Source of the DNA: a virus
Strand: one strand, 5' to 3'
DNA length: 43,850 bases
IMG/VR virus record: IMGVR_UViG_3300043427_000965
Location: 1 to 43,850 of that record
The position numbers and the translations under genes are program-made. How positions within the stretch are numbered: position 1 is the stretch's first letter; the number at the start of each line of letters is the position of its first letter. The notes beneath the pieces are model-generated. The model saw nothing but the letters and a program-made list of their open reading frames with translations. It did no database searches and was not told the origin of the DNA. Of this stretch, positions 20,872 through 29,575 are shown piece after piece.

Positions 20872-22990
20872 ATGGCCCGATATAAGATGTGTTTGATATG
20901 TAATCAATAAACCCGCCGTCGTTGTTGCGAACAGGAGCTGGCATAGTAATATTCTGTCTATTCGTTGTGTTGACATTAGTTGGAGCGTTTACTATAACTG
21001 GTGCCGGCTGCGCAGTTGTCATAGAAGCTTGTGCGTTAGCTGCAGAACGATTATATATTTCAGTCCCACTGGTGACCTGAGGCTTGCTCGCTGCCAGTAG
21101 ATCGGTTGCTTTAGCATAGCCGACGTCGACTTTTCTCTTATCCCAGAATCCTAACTGCTGATATGCCTCATCTTCTTTAACGATCTCAGCAATTGCTGCA
21201 GTATCCTTTCCTTCTCTAGCAGCTGACTTAATCTGACGAAAAGCTCTAGCTGATATATCTTTTACACCTTCTTCACCCGCTACACTACCACCTAATATAG
21301 CTTTTCCTGTCTTAGGATCGAACTGAGCGAAAGCATCTTGTATGTCTACTTTATTGTTATCTTGTCTTTCAGTATTGACTAGAACTCGTGTAGATTCTGC
21401 ATCTGTTGAAACTATATTCTGTTGCATCGAGCTTCTAGTATTTCCTTCGCTATCTTGTGTTGTCTTCAATTGTGTTTCACTAGATATTTTTGTTACGTCT
21501 GGTTCAGGCCTAAATGGATAGAACGGACCAATGCTGACTTTCTTCTTTATAATTGGTATAGTAAAAGAAATCTCAGGTATACCAAAATCTTCTAAGAAAG
21601 ATATGACATCGTTCTTCATCTTAATAAAGAATTGTTTTACTGGTTCGAATACTTTTGCTAGTGGTTTTAATACGTATTCGTCTAGTAGACCGTAAAGTTG
21701 AGTTGCTATATTCGTTAATGGTTCTACGATGTAGATATCAAATAGATCACCCATCCAACTGAAGAATTCTGTGACTGGGGTTATAATGTATTCATCTACA
21801 GCTTTACCCATCCATGTAACAGCACTCTTTAAAGTCTCAGCATCTATTAGGCCGAAGCTTAAGAATTCTATAATTCCCCCTAATCCGTCTAAAAGAACAT
21901 CTATAAAATCGCCACCGTCGAAAAAAGTATTAAATGCATCGATGATACCATTGACTATAGCGCCAACTATCATCGCAGGTATGAATACTTTCGTGAATAT
22001 CTTAAGTAAATTCTTAGGATTAAACAAGAACTTTAAAGCTGCCATGACTCCTTCTTTTAACCAGCCTAGAGCTTTCTCTAATATTCCATCTAAGAATCCA
22101 CCTACTTTTTTCTTTGGTTCTTCTTTCTGTTCTTCTTCTCCGCCCCCAGCACCTCGAGTATTAGCTTCTATCTTACTTAATAGATCTATAACCTGCGCCT
22201 GTTGACGCTGCGATTCTAGAGCTGCTTCATCCGAGAAGCTATCTGCCGATACTGTCTTTGCACCACCATCTTCTGTAACTTTTGCTGTTCTAACAGAAGA
22301 CTTAGATTCTTGTTCTTTGACCTGTCTAATTCTAGGATCAACCTTTTCCATCTGCTCAGCTAGAGTGCCACGCATTTGAAATAAACCAGCTTTCTTTATC
22401 TGATCTTCTCTGTATCCTGCTTTTTCTAGTCTGGAGATTTCGCCCTCATTAGCTCGCATGTCTCTACGAAGTCTCTGCTGCTCGTCAAATTGAGCTCCAA
22501 ATGTTCTTCTTGCAGTGGCTTTCTTTTCTTCGTCTGTAGCACCCTTAGCTATCTTATAGTAGTTAGGATCTGTCTTCATTCTATCTTCGACATACTGCAT
22601 GCGTGCAGCGCGTCGATTGACAGCTGTTGAGACTATACCACCCGACTCAGCGTCGACTATACCTGTCTTATTTAAGAATCCCTTTAGAGTAAAGAAATCC
22701 TTAAATCCTTTCTTAAAGTCTCCTATACGTTCGCCAATAGTCTTGAATTGTTCTAAAGCCATAGACTTATCTGTGATCTGTCCCGCGCGCTCAGGAGACA
22801 TCTTCTCGATAGCTTTGGTCTGCTTCTTAACTTCTTTGAACAGTTGAATCACATTAGAGTTGAGTTGCTCATCGGCCTTCTCAACTTTTTGATGATGATT
22901 CTGAGCCGATAGCTGTAACAGTCTATCCTGCTTGGTGAGATCTGTTAGTTCTGCCAGTTGCTTTTCTTGCTTTTCTAAAGCGTTTTTCAT
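20870..22990 (-). CDS. Tail tape-measure protein (gp29-like)
   Basis: A 706-residue protein. The N-terminal 60 residues form a coiled coil (MKNALEKQEKQLAELTDLTK), followed by long charged helices. The central part is hydrophobic with probable membrane-type helices (IFTKVFIPAMIVGAIVNGII, then FIDVLLDGLGGIIEFLSFGL). The C-terminal 50 residues are Pro/Asn/Thr-rich (PTNVNTTNRQNITMPAPVRN), a tail found on T4-like phage tape measures. T4 gp29 is 590 residues. It follows the gp26 chaperone-like genes, the usual place of a tape measure. Start overlaps the frameshift ORF stop (ATGA). Confidence 0.7.
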   Translation of the reverse strand: MKNALEKQEKQLAELTDLTKQDRLLQLSAQNHHQKVEKADEQLNSNVIQLFKEVKKQTKAIEKMSPERAGQITDKSMALEQFKTIGERIGDFKKGFKDFFTLKGFLNKTGIVDAESGGIVSTAVNRRAARMQYVEDRMKTDPNYYKIAKGATDEEKKATARRTFGAQFDEQQRLRRDMRANEGEISRLEKAGYREDQIKKAGLFQMRGTLAEQMEKVDPRIRQVKEQESKSSVRTAKVTEDGGAKTVSADSFSDEAALESQRQQAQVIDLLSKIEANTRGAGGGEEEQKEEPKKKVGGFLDGILEKALGWLKEGVMAALKFLFNPKNLLKIFTKVFIPAMIVGAIVNGIIDAFNTFFDGGDFIDVLLDGLGGIIEFLSFGLIDAETLKSAVTWMGKAVDEYIITPVTEFFSWMGDLFDIYIVEPLTNIATQLYGLLDEYVLKPLAKVFEPVKQFFIKMKNDVISFLEDFGIPEISFTIPIIKKKVSIGPFYPFRPEPDVTKISSETQLKTTQDSEGNTRSSMQQNIVSTDAESTRVLVNTERQDNNKVDIQDAFAQFDPKTGKAILGGSVAGEEGVKDISARAFRQIKSAAREGKDTAAIAEIVKEDEAYQQLGFWDKRKVDVGYAKATDLLAASKPQVTSGTEIYNRSAANAQASMTTAQPAPVIVNAPTNVNTTNRQNITMPAPVRNNDGGFIDYISNTSYIGP

Positions 22991-23172
22991 ATCTTGTTTC
23001 TCTCTATTCTCTGTTTTTCTTCTTCCAGATATTGAATCAACATGGCAACGTAAATCTCTCGCTCAAATGGTATTAGGTTCTCAATGTCTGCTAGACTATA
23101 CTTATGGTACTGCATCAGAGCGAAGTTATTCTTGTAATAGTTAGCGAGACTTTCATGACAAAGATTAATTAG
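22987..23172 (-). CDS. -1 frame extension of gp26 (tail-chaperone-like C-terminal part)
   Basis: An open frame of 61 codons reading LINLCHESLANYYKNNFALM, QYHKYSLADIENLIPFEREI, YVAMLIQYLEEEKQRIERNK and I. It has no ATG before codon 20 and no RBS. The N-terminal YYKNNFALM part before the first Met looks conserved with small proteins I remember from T4-like phages, so it should be translated. The frame is -1 to gp26 and continues from its slippery stop. It resembles the T part of G-GT tail chaperones. Its stop overlaps the tape-measure start. Confidence 0.65.
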   Translation of the reverse strand, partial: LINLCHESLANYYKNNFALMQYHKYSLADIENLIPFEREIYVAMLIQYLEEEKQRIERNKI

Positions 23173-23882
23173 AAAAAATTTTCGATTCCTTGTATGCTGT
23201 GATTATGCATATAGTTACAAACTGGGCAACTAAATTCTATTTTTTTCTCTAACTTAGGCATAGTTTCAAAGAACTGTTGGATCTTCTTAAACTGTGACTG
23301 TGTTAGATTATCTAAGAAAGAAATTAATTCTTCTTTACTCTGTTCTTTAGAAGAATATATCTGATCACCGGCATAGATGTTGTCAATACAAGACGTAATT
23401 ACTTCGAAAACAGCTTCGATACTTTCTTCTTTTACGTTCTTCATTTTGTCAAGCATATCTAAGCTAGGATACTTCATAGTCACACCAACGTCGTCAAAGA
23501 GATCAATACTCTTCTTATGATCTGGATGAAATTCGACTTCTAACTCCGTAAGATTGATTGCGACTTTCATCTTTGCCTTGGGGTCATTGCATTCAAGGCA
23601 GTTGAACATAAGCTCTGATATCTCGCCTACAGATTTAGCTCGAAGCTGGCAGAAGATATATTCTATGTCAAATATAGCTAGATCTTCTACATTTAACTTA
23701 CCAAACGTACAAGACGATATAATGTCTTTGATCGTATTCAGCATCACTGCAGGATCTTCACTCTGCTGAGCGATCAAGAGAGCTTTTTCTTCTTTAACTA
23801 AGAAAGCTCTGTACTTAACTTTTTTCTTTAGTGAAGGCACTTTCAATTCATATGTCGGACTCGACATTACTGGTAAAGCCAT
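23169..23882 (-). CDS. 26: gp26-like baseplate hub assembly protein
   Basis: A 237-residue protein of the T4 gp26 (T4_baseplate) family: MALPVMSSPTYELKVPSLKK, then RAFLVKEEKALLIAQQS, a central FNCLEC and CPVCNYMH cysteine pairs that may bind zinc, and ISFLDNLTQSQFKKIQQFF. The ATG at 23882 has an AAGGAAA RBS; an upstream ATG at 23909 lies inside gp16. Its last codons are GAA AAT TTT TTC TAA, a classical slippery sequence that permits -1 shifting into the next frame. With frameshift the product would be about 298 residues. Confidence 0.75.
   Translation of the reverse strand: MALPVMSSPTYELKVPSLKKKVKYRAFLVKEEKALLIAQQSEDPAVMLNTIKDIISSCTFGKLNVEDLAIFDIEYIFCQLRAKSVGEISELMFNCLECNDPKAKMKVAINLTELEVEFHPDHKKSIDLFDDVGVTMKYPSLDMLDKMKNVKEESIEAVFEVITSCIDNIYAGDQIYSSKEQSKEELISFLDNLTQSQFKKIQQFFETMPKLEKKIEFSCPVCNYMHNHSIQGIENFF
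23172..23181 (-). promoter_or_regulatory. Programmed -1 frameshift site at the end of gp26
   Basis: In gene orientation the bases read A-AAT-TTT-TTC-TAA. Both A_AAT_TTT and T_TTT_TTC match the X_XXY_YYZ heptamer rule for tandem slippage, and a stop codon follows immediately. Slippage joins gp26 to the 61-codon open frame that has no proper start. Confidence 0.65.
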
Positions 23883-23883
23883 G

Positions 23884-24300
23884 TTATTTTTCCTTTCGTA
23901 AATTTTCAAGCATCTTGCTCAACTCATTAGTGCTACCTACGAAGATAGCGTTATTCGTCACGTTGTTTGGCTGTTGTCTAGGAGTTTCTACTATCTGTTT
24001 CTTTCTATGAAGGTCTAGCAATTGGGTGTTTATGTCTGATAAATTCTTCATTAGACCACCCACAACTTCAAAAGCCCGAGGATGTTCTGAGTTTTTTGCC
24101 ACTTCTAAAGCATGATACAATGCATCTTCACCTTGTGCTAATAAATTATGTAGATTGCGTCTAGTCGCATCATAATCATGTTCTAAAGCTTCATTGCTTT
24201 CTAATTTTTCAAGAGACACATGAGCAACAGGTTCCATCTTACTGATGGGCTGAACATCAAAGACTTCGCTTAATTTATCAGTATTCATAATTGTTTCCAT
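23884..24300 (-). CDS. 16: gp16-like terminase small subunit
   Basis: A 138-residue protein with the helical core of T4 gp16: YDATRRNLHNLLAQGEDALY, HALEVAKNSEHPRAFEVVGG and LMKNLSDINTQLLDLHRKK. The PRAFEVVGxxMKxxSDxNxxLLxLH signature is that of T4-type small terminases, which form oligomers that load DNA into the large terminase. The Asn-rich C-terminus is probably flexible. The start overlaps the gp54 stop (TAATG); a second ATG twelve bases downstream is possible. Confidence 0.8.
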   Translation of the reverse strand: METIMNTDKLSEVFDVQPISKMEPVAHVSLEKLESNEALEHDYDATRRNLHNLLAQGEDALYHALEVAKNSEHPRAFEVVGGLMKNLSDINTQLLDLHRKKQIVETPRQQPNNVTNNAIFVGSTNELSKMLENLRKEK

Positions 24301-25055
24301 TATGTAAAGATACCAGCATATCCAGTAAATTCACCAATATTTTCTCTACTAGATGCGCTTATAACGCCATCCACCGAAGCAAAATCGTATCCATCAAATC
24401 TATTTTGAAACGATCTAAAATTATTAAAATATTCTGGAGGCATTTCTACTGGTAAATATCCATAGTCATATGTAGGCATAGAACTAGCTACAGGAGGTAT
24501 TATAGCTGCATTGATACTCTTCTCAGTTGCTAGTAGTTTAGTAGTATAATACTCATAACTTATCGTTATGTTCATTTTCATTACTTCTTTACCGGCATAA
24601 TCTAATTGTATAGGTGCGATCGCTTTTGGAAAACAATTATATAAAGTAGTATTATACGCCATTTCTTCTTCGTTATTTCCTACGCGAATTTCTATACTAT
24701 TACATCTATATTGTTGTGGATAGGAATAATCTCTAGATGTTGGATTTTGTATAAGTTCTATCCATTTGTCGAACAGATATTTTACAGTCATGTCGGCGTC
24801 GACATAAAAACCAAGAGTAACTTGTTCATATAGTCTTTCGTATGGAACTTCTCTTGTTTCGCCGTACGATCTTATAGGAGCACTAGCAAATGACGTACCA
24901 GGAATAGATGTCTGATCACAGAATAAAATTACTCTTCGCATATTAATTTCTCTCATACCTGCTAGACTTTCAGGTAGATGTATTGCTACTAAGAACTTAT
25001 TATTCTTAGCTACTCCACTTTTTACATATGAAATAAATTCTTTTAAAGTATTCAT
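24300..25055 (-). CDS. 54: gp54-like baseplate tail-tube initiator
   Basis: A 251-residue protein with the gp19/gp54 tail-tube fold. It starts MNTLKEFISYVKSG...NNKFLVAI like T4 gp54 (MYSLEEFN...NNMFSCVF). VPYERLYEQVTLGFYVDADM then FDKWIELIQNP, and LYNCFPKAIAPIQLDYAGKE with MNITISYEY, match the corresponding strands of gp54. T4 gp54 is 320 residues, so this one is shorter. It would cap the baseplate and start tube polymerisation. A gp19 tube protein is the alternative, but length and neighbours favour gp54. Confidence 0.65.
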   Translation of the reverse strand: MNTLKEFISYVKSGVAKNNKFLVAIHLPESLAGMREINMRRVILFCDQTSIPGTSFASAPIRSYGETREVPYERLYEQVTLGFYVDADMTVKYLFDKWIELIQNPTSRDYSYPQQYRCNSIEIRVGNNEEEMAYNTTLYNCFPKAIAPIQLDYAGKEVMKMNITISYEYYTTKLLATEKSINAAIIPPVASSMPTYDYGYLPVEMPPEYFNNFRSFQNRFDGYDFASVDGVISASSRENIGEFTGYAGIFT

Positions 25056-25633
25056 AGACTTACTGAATCTCCCCAGACTCTGTTCTTATTAGACTTAACA
25101 AATCGTTCTACTGGCAACATCATAGCAGTATGCCAGTCTTGGCCTGGAATCTCTAGAAACGGAGACTCGACGTGTTCGTTAAGATAGTGTTTTATACATG
25201 GTTCTGCGAATCTAAACTTACTAGCTCCAGATATAAGCGACCAGGAGTATCTTATCTTAGTAGTCTCATCGAAAGCGGTGTTGGTCGCGAACTGCATCAG
25301 TCTCGTCATTAACTGCACCCTGTAATAATATGGTAAGTAGTGCATGTTGAGACCCATGAACCCGCCTTGTACTTTTGCGTAAGGAAACACAAGAGGAAAG
25401 GTGTCGTAATATGGTAGAGTGTCTTTCATCTTTGGATCATAGAAAAACATATAGAGTCTACCTGGAACTAAGCGAGTCGTCTGCTGACCTTGGTTTAATA
25501 ATTTTCTAGGCGTAATACCAGTTCTCTTCTTTAGTAGAAGAGCTTGTTGTTCGAACCATGTTTTAGATTTTGTCGCTATACTTTTGTCGTAGCGATATTT
25601 CTCAAACAGTGTTTCAAGAGGTTGTTTTGCCAT
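25052..25633 (-). CDS. Structural protein next to gp4, possibly gp2 DNA-end protector
   Basis: A 193-residue basic protein: a helical N-terminus (KTWFEQQALLLKKRTGITPRK), then VPGRLYMFFYDPKMKDTLPY, YDTFPLVFPYAKVQGGFMGL and NMHYLPYYYRVQLMTRLMQF. The GxLYMFxYDPKxKxxLPYYDxFPLVFP block is well known to me from T4-like marine phages, in some cases annotated as the DNA-end protector gp2. Location beside gp4 fits (T4 order 3-2-4). It overlaps gp54 by 4 bp and abuts gp4. The gp2 name is tentative. Confidence 0.5.
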   Translation of the reverse strand: MAKQPLETLFEKYRYDKSIATKSKTWFEQQALLLKKRTGITPRKLLNQGQQTTRLVPGRLYMFFYDPKMKDTLPYYDTFPLVFPYAKVQGGFMGLNMHYLPYYYRVQLMTRLMQFATNTAFDETTKIRYSWSLISGASKFRFAEPCIKHYLNEHVESPFLEIPGQDWHTAMMLPVERFVKSNKNRVWGDSVSL

Positions 25634-26052
25634 TATAGTCCAAGTTCTTTTTCCGTAATTACCATAAATTCCCAGTTACGAGCTTTAGCGAATCTTCTAG
25701 CTGAGTCCCACTTAGCCTGATTAACTAGATACGTAGCGGCTTCTTCCAAGTATCTCTTTGTCTTTCTAGTCCCTTTTGGAGGGACAGTCTGACTAGATGG
25801 TTTAATCTCCACAAGATATACCTTATTATTTACCGTCTGTATCTTGAAGTCCACAAAGTATCTATGGGGCTTTCCATCTACAGGCGAGACATATGGTATT
25901 ATAGTCTCTTCAGAACTCCATTTTAGAATATCGGGATTTCTGTCACACCATATCGCAAACTTTGTCTCCCAACTAGACCTCATTATGATGTTTGAAGCAT
26001 CACCGATATACTTCTGGGGAAACATTGGTACATATTTTCTCTTATGATACAT
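25633..26052 (-). CDS. 4: gp4 head completion protein
   Basis: A 139-residue homologue of T4 gp4 (150 residues). Shared stretches by eye are K-x-V-P-x-x-x-x-K-Y-x-G-D, MRSSWETKFAIWCDRNPDIL, WSSEETIIPYVSPVDGKPHR, YFVDFKI and the KVYLVEIKP core. The D-x-(E)xK arrangement (VDFKI...LVEIKP) is that of TnsA-like PD-(D/E)XK folds. gp4 is needed to complete filled heads before tail joining. It is the first gene of the minus-strand unit, 26 bases downstream of a TATAAATA late promoter start. Confidence 0.85.
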   Translation of the reverse strand: MYHKRKYVPMFPQKYIGDASNIIMRSSWETKFAIWCDRNPDILKWSSEETIIPYVSPVDGKPHRYFVDFKIQTVNNKVYLVEIKPSSQTVPPKGTRKTKRYLEEAATYLVNQAKWDSARRFAKARNWEFMVITEKELGL

Positions 26053-26062
26053 CTCTAATATG

Positions 26063-26070
26063 AATAAATA
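26063..26070 (+). promoter_or_regulatory. Possible late promoter for the baseplate operon
   Basis: AATAAATA, one base off the late consensus, 31 bp before the gp48 ATG. The same variant is found before gp25 (33350-33357). It points right and overlaps the transcribed leader of the opposite-facing late promoter. Confidence 0.4.
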
Positions 26071-26084
26071 ACATAGATCAATTC

Positions 26085-26092
26085 TATTTATA
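26085..26092 (-). promoter_or_regulatory. T4-type late promoter for the minus-strand structural genes
   Basis: TATTTATA on the plus strand is TATAAATA on the minus strand, an exact late -10. It lies 32 bp before the gp4 ATG at 26052. The following genes on the minus strand are all structural or packaging genes. Confidence 0.65.
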
Positions 26093-26101
26093 AGCCAATC
26101 T

Positions 26102-27274
26102 ATGGATCCAGAACTATACCAATATCCGGCTAAATCTTCGAGTGACCAACAGCCTTCTGAAAAGAATGCTTTTGCGCCAGCTTTTAGCTATGGTGGATCG
26201 TTATTTGACGCTAATAAGTATAGCGTAAAAGGTCTAGTGTATCCAGACGATCTTATGGCAGATCCCATGTCGAATAGATACGGTGGGAATAAGGTAGTGT
26301 TTTATATTAATACTGCCGTAGATTCTAGATTATTTAAGAATAATTCTCAAGTAGCAGTAGTTGGTGGTGTACAGAAAGATCGAATGAGAGGCGGTCTCAT
26401 AAATCAAAATATAAGTGGACTACAGGCTGGTGCTGCAGCTGGTATAGCAGGCACAGCAGCGGGTGGAATTGCAGCCGGCGCACTTGGTGGCTCAAATAGT
26501 GTAGGAGCTGGTGGTTTAGCCGGTGGTGCGATTGGCGTAGCTGGCACTGCACTTATAGCTGGAAATGCACCAGCTTCAGATCAAGAAGTTCCACCGAGTG
26601 AAGAAAAGCCTGGAGTGTTTACACGACCTCAGAAGAGACTAAGAGCAGCTATCGCTCTATATATTCCTAATCAACTTAATGTTAGATATTCTGTTGGTTG
26701 GGGAGAAGAAGATACTCTCGCTTTTTCAGCTTTAGCTCGAGGGGCCGAAGAAATAGGTAGAGCTTTTTCTAAAGATATTAATGCAAAGAGAACTGGTGGA
26801 CTAGTCGGCGAAGTACTAGCGGCCGCTGCTATTAACGCTGCACCATTTGGAAAAGAACAAGCTCTTGCTGCTGGCTTAGCAGTCAATCCAAAGAAAGAGC
26901 AAGCATTTAAGAACGTAGATTTTAGAACTTTTACTTTCGACTATCAGTTTTCGCCTAGGTCCAGCGCTGAAGCACAAAATGTATTGAACATTGTTCGCGC
27001 GTTTAAGTATCACATGCATCCTGAATTTAAGAGCGAAGATCAATTTTTATATGTGTACCCATCTGAGTTTGATATAGCTTATTACAAAGGTATCAATGAA
27101 AATCTTGCGATTCATCGCCATACTTCTTGTGTACTCACAGAGATGAATGTTAACTATACGCCCAATGGTTCTTTCTCGACTTTTGCTGATGGTACACCAA
27201 CTCAGATTAATATGTCTCTAACATTTAGAGAACTCCAGCTTCTTAGTAAAGAAACTATCGAGAAATATCTCTAA
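26102..27274 (+). CDS. 48: gp48-like baseplate tail-tube cap
   Basis: A 390-residue protein (T4 gp48 is 364). Residues 50-75 hold a strand typical of the family (NKVVFYINTAVDSRLFKNNS). An Ala/Gly-rich segment (about 105-160) looks membrane-like or flexible. RPQKRLRAAIALYIPNQLNV then RYSVGWGEED follows. The C-terminal tube-like domain contains FRTFTFDYQFSPRSSAEAQN, IVRAFKYHMHPEF and MSLTFRELQLLSK. gp48 with gp54 starts the tail tube on the hub. First gene of the right-hand baseplate unit. Confidence 0.75.
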   Translation: MDPELYQYPAKSSSDQQPSEKNAFAPAFSYGGSLFDANKYSVKGLVYPDDLMADPMSNRYGGNKVVFYINTAVDSRLFKNNSQVAVVGGVQKDRMRGGLINQNISGLQAGAAAGIAGTAAGGIAAGALGGSNSVGAGGLAGGAIGVAGTALIAGNAPASDQEVPPSEEKPGVFTRPQKRLRAAIALYIPNQLNVRYSVGWGEEDTLAFSALARGAEEIGRAFSKDINAKRTGGLVGEVLAAAAINAAPFGKEQALAAGLAVNPKKEQAFKNVDFRTFTFDYQFSPRSSAEAQNVLNIVRAFKYHMHPEFKSEDQFLYVYPSEFDIAYYKGINENLAIHRHTSCVLTEMNVNYTPNGSFSTFADGTPTQINMSLTFRELQLLSKETIEKYL

Positions 27275-27287
27275 ACGGAAACTCAAA

Positions 27288-28295
27288 ATGTACTTTAGTA
27301 ATTTTCAAAAGATATTCTATGATTTCCCTACAAAAGAGAATCAGGAAAATACACTACATATTCTTACTGACATTACTGCAAATGTAAGAGTAAGAAAACA
27401 GATTTTAGAAAATATAACGCTGTATGATGAATACGATATTTTAGATGGAGAAACTCCAGAGCTGATTGCCGAAAAAATTTATGGTAATCCAGAATATCAT
27501 TGGATTATAATGTTGGTCAATCAGAGATACGACTACATTCGTGATTTTCCTATGTCGGTTGGAGAACTATATGATTATGTAGTAGATAAGTATGGTGTTG
27601 AAGGAAAAGATAGAGTTCATCACTATGAGAAAAATGGACAGATAGTAGAAGCTCTAGCGACTATGAGTATCCCAGCATTAGCTCATTCACAGATGAAGAA
27701 GAATGATTTTATATTTACTAATACAGCAAATGCTAGAATAGAAGCCATATCTTATAAATTCAATATTAGTAATGTCTCAAACAGAAATAAGTTTGCGCCC
27801 TTTAAGTCAGTTAAACTATATGATGCTCCATTATCTACTAGGACTATAGATAACTATATGGGCACAGCAAACGTTTACGAGTTAAACGAACTTGACATCA
27901 CTGTAGGTAATATCAATTTGTTGTCTGGTAAATTTGCACCCGACATTGCATCTATATTTACAGAATCCGACGACTTTAAATGTAATATGACTTTGAATAC
28001 AACTAGTCAACCTATAATCAATGTACTAGTTGATTATGGAAGATTTATATCTGGTGATCCAGCGACAGTCAGAGGTTTTAGATTCAACGACGAAGGAATT
28101 CAAACACTCAGTAATGTAGTCAGCTACTATGTACCGCAGACTGATGGATTTGTTTTAAACGATGATTATATCCCAATAACTAACTATGAATACGAATTAA
28201 TTACCAATGAAAATAAGAGAAGAATAAAGATAATATCTCCAAGATTAGTTGGTCAAATAGTCGAAGAAATGAAACAGCTTATGGCTCCTCGATAA
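27288..28295 (+). CDS. 53: gp53-like baseplate wedge protein (enlarged)
   Basis: A 335-residue protein. Its N-terminus matches T4 gp53: P-x-x-x-E-N-T-L-H-I-L-T-D-I, ETPELIAEKIYGNPEYHWII, MLVNQRYDYIRDFPMS and the VHHYEKNG segment (T4: IYGNPQLYWVLLMCNDNYDP, VYHVNENG). The C-terminal helix EYELITNENKRRIKIISPRL matches the gp53 end. T4 gp53 is 196 residues, so about 140 residues are inserted between these parts. It has a good RBS and follows gp48 closely. Confidence 0.8.
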   Translation: MYFSNFQKIFYDFPTKENQENTLHILTDITANVRVRKQILENITLYDEYDILDGETPELIAEKIYGNPEYHWIIMLVNQRYDYIRDFPMSVGELYDYVVDKYGVEGKDRVHHYEKNGQIVEALATMSIPALAHSQMKKNDFIFTNTANARIEAISYKFNISNVSNRNKFAPFKSVKLYDAPLSTRTIDNYMGTANVYELNELDITVGNINLLSGKFAPDIASIFTESDDFKCNMTLNTTSQPIINVLVDYGRFISGDPATVRGFRFNDEGIQTLSNVVSYYVPQTDGFVLNDDYIPITNYEYELITNENKRRIKIISPRLVGQIVEEMKQLMAPR

Positions 28296-29567
28296 ATGCA
28301 ATCTAGTACATCGAATTTAAGATTTGCCGGCGACGTCTATATAAAAGAAGTTCAACTCAATTCACTAAATGGTAGAGTTGCTAATGTAACTGCGCAGGTA
28401 GAACAGATAGAGATCTTTGAGGATCTCTTTTCGCCGTTTACTACTATGTCTATAGTGATGAGAGAATCTATAGACTATATAAATTTATTTCCATTCGTTG
28501 GAGAAGAGTATGTAGACATAGACATATTTACTCCAACTATGAATAAAGGATTTAAAGGCCGCTACTACATTTATAAAATTACAAATAGAGAATACAGTAA
28601 AGAAAAGGAAGTAGTATATACTATTAAAGCTATTTCTCAAGAATTTCTTGTAGATGCTAATACTAAAATAAGTAAAGGATTCAATGGTAATATTTCTGAA
28701 ATAGCTAGAAGCATTATGTTAAAAGAAGGTCTGAATACGCAAAAGAACATAGTAATAGATCCAGCCACAAATAAAACTAGATTCACTGCAAACTATTGGA
28801 CACCAAGCAGATGTCTAAACATACTTTCTGCTAGTGCAGTCGACAGTAGTAATTCTCCTTCTTTCTTATTCTTCGAAAATAGAGATGGATTTAATTTTAG
28901 ATCTATTAATAGTATTCTGACGAGACAGATCTATCAACAGTTTAAAAAAGATAATTACGTTAGAGACACTAACTACGACGGAGTTACTAGCAGTAGAAAT
29001 ATAGAAGAAGATTATAAGAGAATAATAAGCTTGAGTATACCAGTAGTCACCGACTATATGGACGATATTCAGACCGGCAAGATAAAATCGCGAATGATAA
29101 ACTACGACATATTGACTAAGAAATATGCCGTCAAAGATTACTCTGTTAAAAAAGATAAAGCTAAACCAGTATGGTTGAATAAAAATCCAGCTTATTCGAA
29201 ATATACTCTAGCGAATGCTGCCAGTACTCTAATCAGCATGCCAAAACACTATAATAATTTTAACAACTACATAGATACTACAAATTCTAAGACGATGCAG
29301 AGAAGACTGTCGTTTTTTAAACTGCTAGAATCTTACAAAGTCAATATTCAAGTTTATGGAAGAACAGACTATACAGTAAGCCAAATAGTTGATTTGAACA
29401 TATCTAAAGCGACTCAATTATTTAAGAATGAAAATGATCCTAGAGACTTAATTATTTCTGGAAAATATGTAGTGTCAGCTCTCAATCATACTATTACTAG
29501 AGATCAACACATATGCAATATGGAACTTATAAAGAACTCAGTTCTAACAGACTTGAGTAACGAATAA
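28296..29567 (+). CDS. 27: gp27-like baseplate hub protein
   Basis: A 423-residue protein (T4 gp27 is 391). It begins with beta strands typical of hub domains (VQLNSLNGRVANVTAQVEQI, then EIFEDLFSPFTTMSIVM and YEEYVDIDIFT-type elements). The central KEVVYTIKAISQEFLVDANT then GNISEIARSIMLKE, and a C-terminal gp27-style VNIQVYGRTDYTVSQIVDLN, complete the hub fold. It abuts gp53 and sits next to gp5, its partner in the (gp27)3-(gp5)3 cell-puncturing complex. Confidence 0.75.
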   Translation: MQSSTSNLRFAGDVYIKEVQLNSLNGRVANVTAQVEQIEIFEDLFSPFTTMSIVMRESIDYINLFPFVGEEYVDIDIFTPTMNKGFKGRYYIYKITNREYSKEKEVVYTIKAISQEFLVDANTKISKGFNGNISEIARSIMLKEGLNTQKNIVIDPATNKTRFTANYWTPSRCLNILSASAVDSSNSPSFLFFENRDGFNFRSINSILTRQIYQQFKKDNYVRDTNYDGVTSSRNIEEDYKRIISLSIPVVTDYMDDIQTGKIKSRMINYDILTKKYAVKDYSVKKDKAKPVWLNKNPAYSKYTLANAASTLISMPKHYNNFNNYIDTTNSKTMQRRLSFFKLLESYKVNIQVYGRTDYTVSQIVDLNISKATQLFKNENDPRDLIISGKYVVSALNHTITRDQHICNMELIKNSVLTDLSNE

Positions 29568-29575
29568 GGACGAAT

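Noticed and set aside
21771-22205. Plus-strand open frame of 144 codons opposite the tape measure
   Set aside because: It is the antisense shadow of the 706-residue tape-measure gene; it has no RBS or family signature and ends within a coding gene.
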